Below, piece by piece: positions 17,912 to 26,283 of a stretch of 64,000 nucleotides of DNA. Both the position numbers and the translations under genes were made by a program. This stretch comes from Acinetobacter sp. 10FS3-1 (lineage in GTDB: Bacteria > Pseudomonadota > Gammaproteobacteria > Pseudomonadales > Moraxellaceae). Below the pieces are notes generated by a model. The model did not search any database. It was not told the DNA's origin and saw only the letters and a list, made by a program, of their open reading frames with translations. Numbering within the stretch: position 1 is the first letter of the stretch; each line of letters begins with the position of its first letter. The stretch spans positions 2,480,001 to 2,544,000 of the forward strand of contig NZ_CP039143.1 of the NCBI RefSeq assembly GCF_013343215.1, written 5' to 3'.

Positions 17912-18952
17912 TTACATGTCAGCATTAAACAGCTCATCCAGTTCTGAAGAATTGGCTGTTTCATCCCAAAAGTTCTGCATACCATCATCTGCACTACGTA
18001 CACCCGTATGTTCAGTCCAGTAACGATCTGCAATACCTTCGGTCATCATGGCTGCCATACTGTCGATGAGTTTGAACTGAGGATTAACCGGTTTCTCATC
18101 ACTGCGGGCTTGGGCAAAAGTTTTTAGGGCATCCCGTACTTTAGCATCGTCCCCGCTGGCCTGAGCTGCTACTGCATACAGAGCATGTGATAAACGTACA
18201 CCTTTTTGCTCACCGATTTGTGTAGATTGTTTAAGGGTTTGGTAAGGCTCTGGCTTGCCCTCTCCCGCGCCTGGCAATAAGGTCCAGATAACGGCACGGG
18301 TCGCATTTGGCACACCCCAGAATTTGGCATTGTCTAGGCAGATCATGCCACGTTCGACCACAGCAGCAATATCTTTGGGTACATTGACCGCATTACCGGA
18401 ATTAATATCATTGGTCATGGCTTGCAAACCGCTTAACATGCCAAGCAAATACACGGTCTGCTCAATATCACTGTTCATGCGTGCGCATTCTTCGCCCAGT
18501 CCTTTATTGTACTTTTTCTCATAACGGGTCTGGAATAACTGATAGCCTGTATACTGACGCTGCGCTGCCAGAGCGGCCCAGCGCTTTTGTTCAACGCGGG
18601 CATCTTGTGCTTCGGTGACCTGATTGGCTCTGGAAGCTCGCAAATAGCGTAATTCTGCTTCGAGTGCCTTCTTCTCAGCACAGATACCGGCTGCAGAATA
18701 CATCAAGACTGCCACACGAGTAGGATCTGCTCCCATTTCCTTGGTGGACATAATGGCTGGCGTTAAAGCATTACCGGAATTACACACCATTTCAGCATCA
18801 TCCATCGCCAGAATTGGCGGGACAACGTGCTTTTCAGTAAAACCGAGTGCAACATTGGCACCGGTCTTGGTGACTTGAGAACATCCTGTTAAAACTGTTG
18901 TTGTTATTGCAATGGTCGCCATACCTTGGCATATTTTTCGGACGCTCGACAT
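17912..18952 (-). CDS. TatT-like (TRAP-associated T component) lipoprotein
   Basis: 346 residues from ATG 18952 (AGGACAGGAA ribosome site). It starts with a lipoprotein signal peptide and lipobox VLTGC. The mature protein is helical, with blocks such as MVCNSGNALTPAI and AVLMYSAAGICAEKKALEAE that resemble TPR-like TatT proteins, first described in Treponema TRAP systems, where they trimerise and dock the solute-binding protein. The match is from memory of the family. The TRAP permease two genes downstream supports it. Otherwise it is an uncharacterised helical lipoprotein. Confidence 0.55.
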   Translation of the reverse strand: MSSVRKICQGMATIAITTTVLTGCSQVTKTGANVALGFTEKHVVPPILAMDDAEMVCNSGNALTPAIMSTKEMGADPTRVAVLMYSAAGICAEKKALEAELRYLRASRANQVTEAQDARVEQKRWAALAAQRQYTGYQLFQTRYEKKYNKGLGEECARMNSDIEQTVYLLGMLSGLQAMTNDINSGNAVNVPKDIAAVVERGMICLDNAKFWGVPNATRAVIWTLLPGAGEGKPEPYQTLKQSTQIGEQKGVRLSHALYAVAAQASGDDAKVRDALKTFAQARSDEKPVNPQFKLIDSMAAMMTEGIADRYWTEHTGVRSADDGMQNFWDETANSSELDELFNADM

Positions 18953-19098
18953 TTTCCTGTCCTCTATAATTGTGATGATGTCCATATGCTGCTAAACATA
19001 GCAGAAGCTTTTTAGGAATAAAAGAGTATTTACTCTAATCCAAAACAATCACTTTGCCATGAATTTAGTCCAGTGCAATTGACTCGAATAGAAAAATA

Positions 19099-19115
19099 CC
19101 CAAATTTTGGGCAAA
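19099..19115 (-). terminator. Possible terminator after the small membrane peptide gene
   Basis: Short GC-poor hairpin CCCAAA-T-TTTGGG, followed on the minus strand by TATTTTT, about 70 bp past the peptide's stop. Weak. Confidence 0.3.
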
Positions 19116-19183
19116 AAAAAGTAGCATTGCGACGGTTCAGCACATGCCACTTATTAACTGGGAAAGCACTCAAATAGGCTTTA

Positions 19184-19291
19184 TTAGGGTTCAGGTGAAA
19201 ATTTTTCCTTCAATATTGTTCCAAGTCTTCCAATGACCAAGGCTAAAATAATTGCTGCGATCAGAAACATCCACACTGGAAATTCCATCAT
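19184..19291 (-). CDS. Small single-span membrane peptide (35 aa), uncharacterised
   Basis: Begins with a double ATG (19291 and 19288) preceded by AGAGGAGATC, a strong Shine-Dalgarno at ideal spacing. The peptide opens MMEFPVWMF, has one hydrophobic helix (LIAAIILALVIG), then a basic stretch RLGTILKEKF and ends SPEP. This inside-positive layout suggests a single-pass inner-membrane peptide with its C-terminus in the cytoplasm. It is isolated between the TatT-like gene and cptA. I do not recognise the family. Confidence 0.55.
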   Translation of the reverse strand: MMEFPVWMFLIAAIILALVIGRLGTILKEKFSPEP

Positions 19292-19480
19292 GATCTCCTC
19301 TGCTGGCGTTGGTGACTTCAATGTACCTGCTTATCAAAAAACCAGCAGGAAAATTGTCAGACAATTCACTCTTTCCCTCAATAAACAACGAATCCTGTCT
19401 AACAAAAAGAGAGATTTGAGAAATATATATTTGTTTTAAATAGGTTTATAGAAAATAAAGCTGCACTATTTGTCTAACAA

Positions 19481-19864
19481 TTACAACATTTTTGTAAGAA
19501 CTTTTAAAGATTTCCACTGTTTTAGCGGCAATTGATCACACCAGATCAGCAAAGGGCGCGCCTTGGCATGCTGGAAATACACCACGATATAGGCCTGATG
19601 ATCAATCACATGACTAATCGCCACACGATAGGTCTTTTTTACTGTGCTGAGTGACCATTCTCGCCCATCCAGATATTCCAACTGTTCAACCTGCGGAGTT
19701 TTATGGTAAAACAGATGATAAATCAAGACACCTAAAATACCACATACACCCCATAGAAACAGAGGTAATAACTGGTAAAGCAGGAACATCAATACAGCAA
19801 AAATAAATAGCTGAAACGTCAGGGCACATTTACTGCGTTTCAGCCTGAAACAACGATTATCCAT
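19481..19864 (-). CDS. cptA: CptA/YgfX-like membrane protein
   Basis: 127 residues with two adjacent membrane helices (about 14-50) and a cytoplasmic C-terminal domain (LDGREWSLSTVKKTY, LLIWCDQLPLKQWKSLKVL), the layout of YgfX. The start overlaps the end of sdhE by 8 bp, as in the enterobacterial ygfY-ygfX operon. In E. coli the pair was described as a toxin-antitoxin system (CptAB) acting on MreB and FtsZ, while SdhE is better established as a flavinylation factor. The toxin label should therefore be treated with caution. Confidence 0.75.
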   Translation of the reverse strand: MDNRCFRLKRSKCALTFQLFIFAVLMFLLYQLLPLFLWGVCGILGVLIYHLFYHKTPQVEQLEYLDGREWSLSTVKKTYRVAISHVIDHQAYIVVYFQHAKARPLLIWCDQLPLKQWKSLKVLTKML

Positions 19865-20114
19865 GAACGTAAAATTTAAGTTTCAGGATAAAGGCTTTCA
19901 ATTCAGGGCGTGGCGGTTCCGACACTTCCATAAACCAGTCCAGCAGATCCGGATCTTCCTGAGCAACCAGCTCAGCAAACATTTCTTTTTCAAAAGGTTC
20001 AGCGCTGAGATAGTAGTTTTTTACGTAGGGATCAAAATACACATCCAGCTCTTTTAAGCCACGACGTGCACGATAAATCACTTTGCGTTCTTCTAAGCTT
20101 ATTTCATCAGTCAT
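19857..20114 (-). CDS. sdhE: FAD assembly factor SdhE
   Basis: 85 residues, the normal size. SdhE promotes covalent FAD attachment to succinate dehydrogenase SdhA. The signature RRGLKELDVYFDPYVKNYY contains the conserved RGxxE surface that contacts the flavoprotein, followed by the acidic helix FAELVAQEDPDLLDWFM. ATG 20114 has GGGGGAA just upstream; the open frame reaches 20237, but that extension does not resemble the family. It overlaps cptA downstream, so the two are translationally coupled. Confidence 0.88.
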   Translation of the reverse strand: MTDEISLEERKVIYRARRGLKELDVYFDPYVKNYYLSAEPFEKEMFAELVAQEDPDLLDWFMEVSEPPRPELKAFILKLKFYVHG

Positions 20115-20297
20115 CGAGTTCCCCCAACCGGTTTCAAACCCAAATAGTTTACCTGAAGCAATCACTGAATTTCGAGGAATTTCATATAAATGACCAAAAG
20201 CATCAGGATATATCTGGGATTTGAGTCTTTTGCTCATTGCTGCCTATACCGGCTTGTCCTAATTTAGGGAAAAATACACAAAATCAGGAAAAATAAA

Positions 20298-21470
20298 ATG
20301 CAATCCACTGCGATCCGACCGCTTGCTGGCATGTTACCACGCCAATTATTCACTGCCGAACATGAGGCTTTTCGTGAGACGGTACGCAAATTCTATACAC
20401 AGGAAGTCATTCCTTATACAGAAAAATATGAGCAGCAACAGCATGTTGACCGTGAGCTTTGGCTCAAGGCAGGTGCATTAGGCCTGCTCTGCTCGACCAT
20501 GCCGGAAGAATATGGAGGTTCCGGTGTAGATCGTCTCTATAGCATGATCCTAATTGAAGAACAGGCCTATGCCGGTGATTCAGCCACCGGTTTTTCCCTA
20601 CATTCCGATATCGTTGCCAACTATATTTTAAATTTTGGCAATACCACCCAGAAACAACAATGGTTACCGAAAATGGCAACGGGTGAAACCATTACAGCCA
20701 TTGCCATGACCGAACCCGGTACCGGCTCCGACTTGCAAGCAGTACGCACCACTGCTGTTCAGGATGGAGATGACTATATTATCAATGGCTCCAAAATCTT
20801 CATTACCAATGGCTATCTGTGTGATCTGGCAATTGTAGTGTGCAAAACGGGCAATAGCGACAAAGGCTCCGCCAATTTATCTCTTATTCTGGTAGAAGTA
20901 GAGCGTGCAGGATTTAGCAAAGGCCAACCTTTAAATAAAATCGGGATGAAAGGCCAGGATACCTGTGAACTGTTCTTCGACAATGTCCGTGTGCCTAAAG
21001 AGAATCTGCTGGGCATGGAAGGTATGGGCTTCATTATGCTGATGAAAGAGCTGGCTTGGGAACGCCTGATTGTGGCGATTATCTGTCAGGCTGGTGCTGA
21101 AGCGGCTTTTGCACATACACTGCAATACACCAAGGAACGCCAGGCTTTTGGCAAACCCGTGGCAGCCTTTCAGAATACCCGCTTTAAACTGGCAGAGCTG
21201 CGTACTGAAATCGAAGTATGCCGTGCCTATCTGGATCGCTGTATGGAGTTACAGCTGAAAAATGAGTTAGCAGTTGACGCAGCAGCGGCAGCCAAATATA
21301 AAATCTCAGAAATGTACAGTAAGGTCGTAGATGAATGCCTGCAATTGCATGGTGGTTATGGTTATATGCTGGAATATCCAATTGCTAGAGCTTATCTCGA
21401 TAACCGGGCCAATCGCATCTATGCAGGCACCAATGAAATCATGAAAGAGCTGATTGCCCGTTCGTTTTAA
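20298..21470 (+). CDS. Acyl-CoA dehydrogenase, LCAD/IVD-type
   Basis: 390-residue flavoenzyme oxidising an acyl-CoA to the 2-enoyl-CoA. FAD and substrate motifs are ITAIAMTEPGTGSDLQ and QYTKERQAFGKPV, with the C-terminal YAGTNEIMKELIARSF. The usual MCAD catalytic Glu (YEGT) is Ala here, but E255 in LAWERLIVA occupies the position used by long-chain and isovaleryl-CoA dehydrogenases. The enzyme should therefore be active on long or branched chains. A convergent almA gene fits a fatty-acid or hydrocarbon role, although that is inference. Confidence 0.88.
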   Translation: MQSTAIRPLAGMLPRQLFTAEHEAFRETVRKFYTQEVIPYTEKYEQQQHVDRELWLKAGALGLLCSTMPEEYGGSGVDRLYSMILIEEQAYAGDSATGFSLHSDIVANYILNFGNTTQKQQWLPKMATGETITAIAMTEPGTGSDLQAVRTTAVQDGDDYIINGSKIFITNGYLCDLAIVVCKTGNSDKGSANLSLILVEVERAGFSKGQPLNKIGMKGQDTCELFFDNVRVPKENLLGMEGMGFIMLMKELAWERLIVAIICQAGAEAAFAHTLQYTKERQAFGKPVAAFQNTRFKLAELRTEIEVCRAYLDRCMELQLKNELAVDAAAAAKYKISEMYSKVVDECLQLHGGYGYMLEYPIARAYLDNRANRIYAGTNEIMKELIARSF

Positions 21471-21483
21471 TGTTTCATAATCT

Positions 21484-21512
21484 AAAAAGGAGTACCTCAA
21501 GTACTCCTTTTT
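21484..21512. terminator. Bidirectional terminator between acyl-CoA dehydrogenase and almA
   Basis: 12-bp stem AAAAAGGAGTAC / GTACTCCTTTTT with a 5-base loop, T-rich on both strands, 14 bp from one gene and 15 bp from the other. Confidence 0.85.
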
Positions 21513-21527
21513 ATTTTACAGAGATTT

Positions 21528-23018
21528 TCAGGATACCAGTCGTGGCTTGCTCTGAACAGCAGTGACTTTGGTTTTAAATTTCAGCACACCATCTTTAAAA
21601 GAAGCCTGCTTCAGATCCTTGCGATCAGCCAGATAATTGTTACTGACATGCCAAGGGACATGTTTCCCCTGTTTTGGCATGACATCCGCCGCGCGGGCGA
21701 TATAGCCTGAACTCAAGCTGCCCATGACCGTATCGTCCATCAATTCGCTAATATCCCCTTGAGCGACCACCTCATCATACCCCTTATGATCCATATGGTT
21801 CAGCAAACGGCAAATATATTCTGCCGCAATATCTACCTTTAAGGTCCAGGAAGCATTGATATAACCAATAATTAAGGCCATATTCGGCACATCACTGACC
21901 ATAATACCGCGATATAACATGTGCTGAGAGGTATTGAGAGGCTTGCCATCCAAAGTGGCCTGAATACCGCCTAAGATTTGAATATTTAAACCGGTGGCTG
22001 AAACAATGATATCTGCCTCCAAATGCTTGCCGGATTTCAGCAAAATACCCGTTTCGGTCAATTTTTCAATATGATCGGTTTCCACCGATGCATGACCTTC
22101 ACGTAGAATTTTAAATAGATCCCCATCAGGCACTACACATAAACGCTGATCCCATGGCTCATAGTTGGGGGTAAAGTGTTTCATGTCCACTTTGCCTTTG
22201 AGCTGGAATTTCACAGAATTCAGCAGCAGTTTTTTCAATAGTTTTGGCTGTTTCTGTGCCAGTGCATAAATTCCACGCTGCATACCGATATTTCGGGCAC
22301 GGGTCAGCTTATAAGCCATCTCTTCAGGCAGATATTTACGCATTTTGGCATAGACCACATCGATAGAGGGTACCGAAGCGATATAAGTAGGTGAGCGTTG
22401 TAACATGGTTACATGCCCTGCTCCACCTTTTACCATCGCTGGAACAAGCGTAATCGCAGTTGCCCCACTTCCAATAATCACCACTTTTTTACCGCGATAG
22501 TCCAGATTTTCCGGCCAGTGCTGAGGATGAATAAACTGTCCTTTAAAGGCCTGCTGATTCGGAAAATCCGGCTGGAAGCCTTGATCATAATTATAATAAC
22601 CGGTACAGCCTAAAACAAAATTTGCAATCCAAGTCTGTGTTTTTCCTTCTGCATCTTCGATTTTTACTGACCATTTATGGCTGGCTGAATCATAATTGGC
22701 ACTGATGACACGATGCTGATAATGAATTTTTGGTTCTAATTGAAATTCTGTCACCACTTCATTCAGATAACCTTTAATAGAAGGTCCATCTGCCAATACA
22801 CTGGTTTTTTGCCAAGGTTTAAAATTAAAACCAAAAGTCGACATATCCGAATCTGAACGGATACCCGGATATTTAAATAAGTCCCAGGTCCCACCAATAC
22901 TTTCACGTCGTTCTATAATTTCAAATGAACGCTGCGGACAATGCTTGGACAAATGGGCAGCCAGACCAATCCCAGAAATGCCTGCCCCTACAATCAGAAT
23001 ATCAACCTGCTTTTCCAT
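21528..23018 (-). CDS. almA: Flavin-binding long-chain alkane monooxygenase AlmA
   Basis: 496 residues, the length of Acinetobacter AlmA, and recognisably that protein from end to end (GGTWDLFKYPGIRSDSDMST, MLQRSPTYIASVPSID, GYINASWTLKVDIAAEYICR). It is a class-B flavin monooxygenase: FAD fold GAGISGIGLAAHL near the N-terminus, second Rossmann IIGSGATAITL, and the Baeyer-Villiger-type fingerprint FKGQFIHPQHW between them. AlmA is required for growth on alkanes longer than about C32. It is monocistronic here, with no other alkane gene in the window. Confidence 0.9.
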   Translation of the reverse strand: MEKQVDILIVGAGISGIGLAAHLSKHCPQRSFEIIERRESIGGTWDLFKYPGIRSDSDMSTFGFNFKPWQKTSVLADGPSIKGYLNEVVTEFQLEPKIHYQHRVISANYDSASHKWSVKIEDAEGKTQTWIANFVLGCTGYYNYDQGFQPDFPNQQAFKGQFIHPQHWPENLDYRGKKVVIIGSGATAITLVPAMVKGGAGHVTMLQRSPTYIASVPSIDVVYAKMRKYLPEEMAYKLTRARNIGMQRGIYALAQKQPKLLKKLLLNSVKFQLKGKVDMKHFTPNYEPWDQRLCVVPDGDLFKILREGHASVETDHIEKLTETGILLKSGKHLEADIIVSATGLNIQILGGIQATLDGKPLNTSQHMLYRGIMVSDVPNMALIIGYINASWTLKVDIAAEYICRLLNHMDHKGYDEVVAQGDISELMDDTVMGSLSSGYIARAADVMPKQGKHVPWHVSNNYLADRKDLKQASFKDGVLKFKTKVTAVQSKPRLVS

Positions 23019-23171
23019 ATTATTTTTTTACCTATACGAGTATCTATTTTTATTAAATCACAAAATTGACAATACACAATGTCAAGTTTGGTTAAAAGCA
23101 ATTTAATTCTTATCTTTTCAGGACAATCCTTCACAGAGTCCAAACAACCAAAATTATAAATTTCAGGTATT

Positions 23172-23205
23172 AAAAAAGGCCAGTTTATACAACTGACCTT
23201 TTTTG
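23172..23205 (-). terminator. Terminator of the alpha (rplQ) ribosomal operon
   Basis: Stem AAAAAAGGCCAGTT / AACTGACCTTTTTT with one mismatch and a TATAC loop, T-rich on the minus strand, 27 bp after the rplQ stop. Confidence 0.8.
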
Positions 23206-23231
23206 AATAACGTACGCTACTCTACACGAAA

Positions 23232-23597
23232 TTATTCAACTTCGCGATCTACTAGCTCAACGTAAGCCATCGGTGCAGCATCACCTGCACGGAAGCCCGC
23301 TTTAAGAACACGTAGATAGCCGCCGTTACGTTCTTTGTAACGAGGGCCAAGAACGGTAAATAATTTACCCACAGTTGCAGCTGAACGAGTACGAGCAAAT
23401 GCCAAACGACGGTTTGCTACTGTATCGACTTTAGCTAAAGTGATTAAAGGCTCAGCAACACGACGTAATTCTTTCGCTTTAGGCACAGTTGTTTTGATCA
23501 ACTCGTGTTCAAACAAAGAGTTAGCCATGTTTTGGAACATCGCTTTACGATGACTGCTTGTACGGCCTAATTTCACACCACTATTACGATGACGCAT
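23232..23597 (-). CDS. rplQ: 50S ribosomal protein L17
   Basis: 121 residues. Binds 23S rRNA near the peptide exit tunnel. Typical start [20 protein letters not shown] and C-terminal block [18 protein letters not shown]. Last gene of the alpha operon, 19 bp after rpoA and followed by the operon terminator. Confidence 0.97.
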   Translation of the reverse strand: MRHRNSGVKLGRTSSHRKAMFQNMANSLFEHELIKTTVPKAKELRRVAEPLITLAKVDTVANRRLAFARTRSAATVGKLFTVLGPRYKERNGGYLRVLKAGFRAGDAAPMAYVELVDREVE

Positions 23598-23616
23598 GGT
23601 GAATAGTCCTACTTAA

Positions 23617-24624
23617 TTAACGGCTACGATAGGCGAAACGATCGTCCATACGGAGGCTGGCCGGTGGCCAGTTCTCTAAACGCATGCCGAGTTGTAAGCC
23701 TTTAGAAGCCAGAACATCTTTGATCTCAGTAAGCGATTTTTTACCCAAGTTAGGAGTTTTAAGCAACTCAACTTCAGTACGCTGTACAAGATCACCAATG
23801 TAGTAAATGTTTTCTGCTTTCAAACAGTTAGCAGAACGAACAGTTAGCTCTAGATCATCTACTGGACGAAGCAAGATTGGATCAACTTCTTCACGAGGTT
23901 CTTGAGCCACAGGCGCTTGATCTTTCTGAAGGTCAACAAAGATTGCAATTTGTTGTTGCAAAATCGTCGCCGCTTTACGGATTGCTTCTTCAGGATCAAC
24001 TGTACCGTTGGTTTCAAGATCAATGATCAGTTTGTCAAGGTCAGTACGTTGTTCTACACGAGCGTTTTCCACTGTATAAGACACACGTTTGATCGGGCTA
24101 TAAGAAGCATCTAACTGTAAACGACCTACTGGGCGAGTTTCACCTTCTGGGAAGCGTGAGTCAGACGTTTCATAGCCACGGCCTTGGGCCACTTTCAGGC
24201 GCATTTTTAATGAGCCTGTAGCACTTAATGTACCAATCAAGTGTTCAGGGTTAACCACTTCAACATTATGAGGTAAACGAAGGTCAGCCGCAGTAACGTC
24301 GCCTGGACCTTGTTTCTCTAATGTTAAATAAGCTTCATTTTGATCGAACAGCTTAATAGACAATCCTTTTAGGTTCAGCAAGAGCTCGACGATGTCCTGC
24401 TGCAAGCCTTCCAAAGTACTGTACTCGTGCTCAACACCCTCAATTTCTACTTCCACCACAGCTGCGCCAGGTAAAGAAGAAAGAAGGATGCGACGTAAAG
24501 CATTACCAAGAGTATGACCAAAGCCACGCTCTAACGGTTCTAGAATAACTTTTGCCGAGGTCCCGCTTGCCGCTTCGACCTTGATCGCTTGCGGAGTTAG
24601 AAACTCATTTGCAGTACGCGTCAT
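23617..24624 (-). CDS. rpoA: RNA polymerase alpha subunit
   Basis: 335 residues. The N-terminal domain (about 1-235; [19 protein letters not shown]) dimerises and nucleates assembly of core polymerase. A flexible linker (about 236-250) leads to the C-terminal domain that contacts UP elements and activators ([40 protein letters not shown]). The final 15 residues are slightly longer than in E. coli. Alpha operon, between rpsD and rplQ. Confidence 0.98.
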   Translation of the reverse strand: MTRTANEFLTPQAIKVEAASGTSAKVILEPLERGFGHTLGNALRRILLSSLPGAAVVEVEIEGVEHEYSTLEGLQQDIVELLLNLKGLSIKLFDQNEAYLTLEKQGPGDVTAADLRLPHNVEVVNPEHLIGTLSATGSLKMRLKVAQGRGYETSDSRFPEGETRPVGRLQLDASYSPIKRVSYTVENARVEQRTDLDKLIIDLETNGTVDPEEAIRKAATILQQQIAIFVDLQKDQAPVAQEPREEVDPILLRPVDDLELTVRSANCLKAENIYYIGDLVQRTEVELLKTPNLGKKSLTEIKDVLASKGLQLGMRLENWPPASLRMDDRFAYRSR

Positions 24625-24640
24625 ATTGCTACCTCAAGGA

Positions 24641-25264
24641 TTATTTAGAATACAATTCTACAATCAAGCTTTCGTTGATTTCAGCAGGTAAATCAGAACG
24701 ATCTGGAGCAGTTTTGAACGTACCTTCTAGTTTAGAATGATCTACTTCCATCCAAGAAGGAATACCACGTTGAGCAGCCAATTCAATTGCGTTTTTAATA
24801 CGTAATTGTTGTTTAGCGCCTTCGTGAACTGCAATTACATCACCCGCTTTAACCTGGATAGACGCGATGTTTACGCGACGACCATTTAAAGTGATTGAGC
24901 GGTGTGATACCAGCTGACGAGCTTCTGCACGTGTAGAACCAAAACCCATGCGATAAACCACGTTATCCAGGCGGCTTTCAAGCAATTTCAACAGGTTTTC
25001 ACCAGTTGCACCTTTAACACGAGCAGCTTCTTTATAGTAATTACTAAATTGACGCTCTAAAACACCGTACATGCGACGTACTTTTTGTTTTTCACGTAAT
25101 TGTAGTGAGTACTCAGATTGTTTTGCACGGCTTTGACCATGTTGGCCAGGAGCTTTAGCATGTTTTTTAGTCTTAACGTCAAATGGTTTAACGCCAGATT
25201 TTAGTTGCAGGTCTGTCCCTTCGCGACGAGAGAGTTTGCATTTTGGACCAATATAACGAGCCAT
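24641..25264 (-). CDS. rpsD: 30S ribosomal protein S4
   Basis: 207 residues. Primary 16S rRNA binder that starts assembly of the 30S body. The S4 RNA-binding motif [20 protein letters not shown] and [14 protein letters not shown] is complete. In E. coli S4 represses the alpha operon through a leader pseudoknot; here a hairpin upstream of rpsM (26075-26101) is the only comparable structure I see. The N-terminal cysteine cluster of zinc-binding S4 proteins is absent. Confidence 0.97.
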   Translation of the reverse strand: MARYIGPKCKLSRREGTDLQLKSGVKPFDVKTKKHAKAPGQHGQSRAKQSEYSLQLREKQKVRRMYGVLERQFSNYYKEAARVKGATGENLLKLLESRLDNVVYRMGFGSTRAEARQLVSHRSITLNGRRVNIASIQVKAGDVIAVHEGAKQQLRIKNAIELAAQRGIPSWMEVDHSKLEGTFKTAPDRSDLPAEINESLIVELYSK

Positions 25265-25276
25265 GAATGTTTCTCC

Positions 25277-25663
25277 TTACACGCGACGTTTTTTAGGTGG
25301 ACGGCAACCGTTGTGAGGAATTGGAGTCACATCGGTAATGCTGTTAATTTTATAACCCACTGCACCTAATGCACGAACCGCAGACTCACGACCTGGACCA
25401 GGACCTTTTACAAGGACGTCCAAATTTTTCAAACCGTAATCTAAAGCAGCTTTACCAGCAACTTCAGCAGCTACCTGAGCAGCGAACGGAGTTGATTTAC
25501 GTGATCCACGGAAGCCTTGTCCACCTGAGGTGGCCCAAGCCAGTGCATTACCTTGACGATCGGTAATAGTCACAATGGTGTTATTAAAAGAAGCGTGAAT
25601 GTGTGCAACACCTTCAGAGACGGTACGGGTGACCTTCTTGCGTGCGCGAGTATCTTTAGCCAT
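25277..25663 (-). CDS. rpsK: 30S ribosomal protein S11
   Basis: 128 residues. Platform protein near the E and P sites. Conserved [20 protein letters not shown] and the basic C-terminus [14 protein letters not shown] are present. The Asn-Gly that becomes isoaspartate in E. coli S11 is retained (HNGCRP). Twelve bp before rpsD. Confidence 0.97.
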   Translation of the reverse strand: MAKDTRARKKVTRTVSEGVAHIHASFNNTIVTITDRQGNALAWATSGGQGFRGSRKSTPFAAQVAAEVAGKAALDYGLKNLDVLVKGPGPGRESAVRALGAVGYKINSITDVTPIPHNGCRPPKKRRV

Positions 25664-25682
25664 CTTTTAGCTTCCAGAAATC

Positions 25683-26039
25683 TTATTTCTTAATCGGTTT
25701 GCGCGGACCTTTACGGGTACGTGCGTTATTTTTGGTGTTTTGTCCACGGACAGGCAAGCTGCGACGATGACGAAGACCGCGGTAGCAGCCTAAATCCATT
25801 AAACGTTTAATGTTCATGGAAATTTCGCGACGTAAATCACCTTCGGTCGGAACCTTGGCAACTTCTGCACGAATCGCATCAAGCTGAGTGTCATCTAACT
25901 CACGGATCTTAGTAGTAGTTGGGATACCTGCAGCAGCTAAGATAGTCTTAGCAGTGTGGCGACCAATACCAAAGATATACGTTAGAGAGATAACAGCATG
26001 CTTGTTATCCGGAATGTTTACACCGGCAATACGAGCCAT
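25683..26039 (-). CDS. rpsM: 30S ribosomal protein S13
   Basis: 118 residues. Head protein that contacts the P-site tRNA and L5 across the subunit bridge. Motifs: [13 protein letters not shown] at the N-terminus, [17 protein letters not shown] and the basic tail [13 protein letters not shown]. First gene of the alpha operon, separated from rpmJ by 107 bp that contain a hairpin. Confidence 0.97.
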   Translation of the reverse strand: MARIAGVNIPDNKHAVISLTYIFGIGRHTAKTILAAAGIPTTTKIRELDDTQLDAIRAEVAKVPTEGDLRREISMNIKRLMDLGCYRGLRHRRSLPVRGQNTKNNARTRKGPRKPIKK

Positions 26040-26074
26040 TCAATTTTCTCCAAAAAGGCAGTTAAGATAATCAA

Positions 26075-26101
26075 CCGCCCCACAAAAATCTTGAGGGGCG
26101 G
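26075..26101 (-). promoter_or_regulatory. Hairpin in the rpmJ-rpsM spacer (candidate alpha-operon leader element or attenuator)
   Basis: Seven-bp all-GC stem CCGCCCC / GGGGCGG with a 13-nt loop, 36 bp before the rpsM start. On the minus strand it is followed by TTGATTATCTT, too poor in T for a standard terminator. The position matches that of the S4-responsive leader in E. coli, but the sequence does not show a pseudoknot I can draw. Confidence 0.45.
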
Positions 26102-26146
26102 ATAATAACCCAATTCGCCTACTGAAATCAACAGGTCTTGATCAGA

Positions 26147-26263
26147 TTAACCTTGACGCTGCTTATGACGAGGTTCTGCGCTACAAATTACGCGGATAAC
26201 CCCATTACGACGGATAACTTTACAGCTACCACAAATTTTCTTTACAGAAGCTTGTACTTTCAT
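26147..26263 (-). CDS. rpmJ: 50S ribosomal protein L36
   Basis: 38 residues, [15 protein letters not shown]... ending KQRQG. It has the zinc ribbon ligands C11, C14, C27 and H33, so this is the zinc-containing form. It sits 20 bp after the secY start side of the cluster, at the end of the spc operon, exactly where L36 is found in other gammaproteobacteria. Confidence 0.95.
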
Positions 26264-26283
26264 GATGAAACCTCTAAGTGCGC

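Noticed and set aside
19233..19439. 68-codon plus-strand frame opposite the small membrane peptide
   Set aside because: It is the shadow of the minus-strand peptide, which has the better ribosome site and protein character.
19481..20114. cptA-sdhE as a toxin-antitoxin system
   Set aside because: The toxin reading from E. coli is disputed and SdhE has a well-supported flavinylation role; I did not list it as a defence or TA locus.
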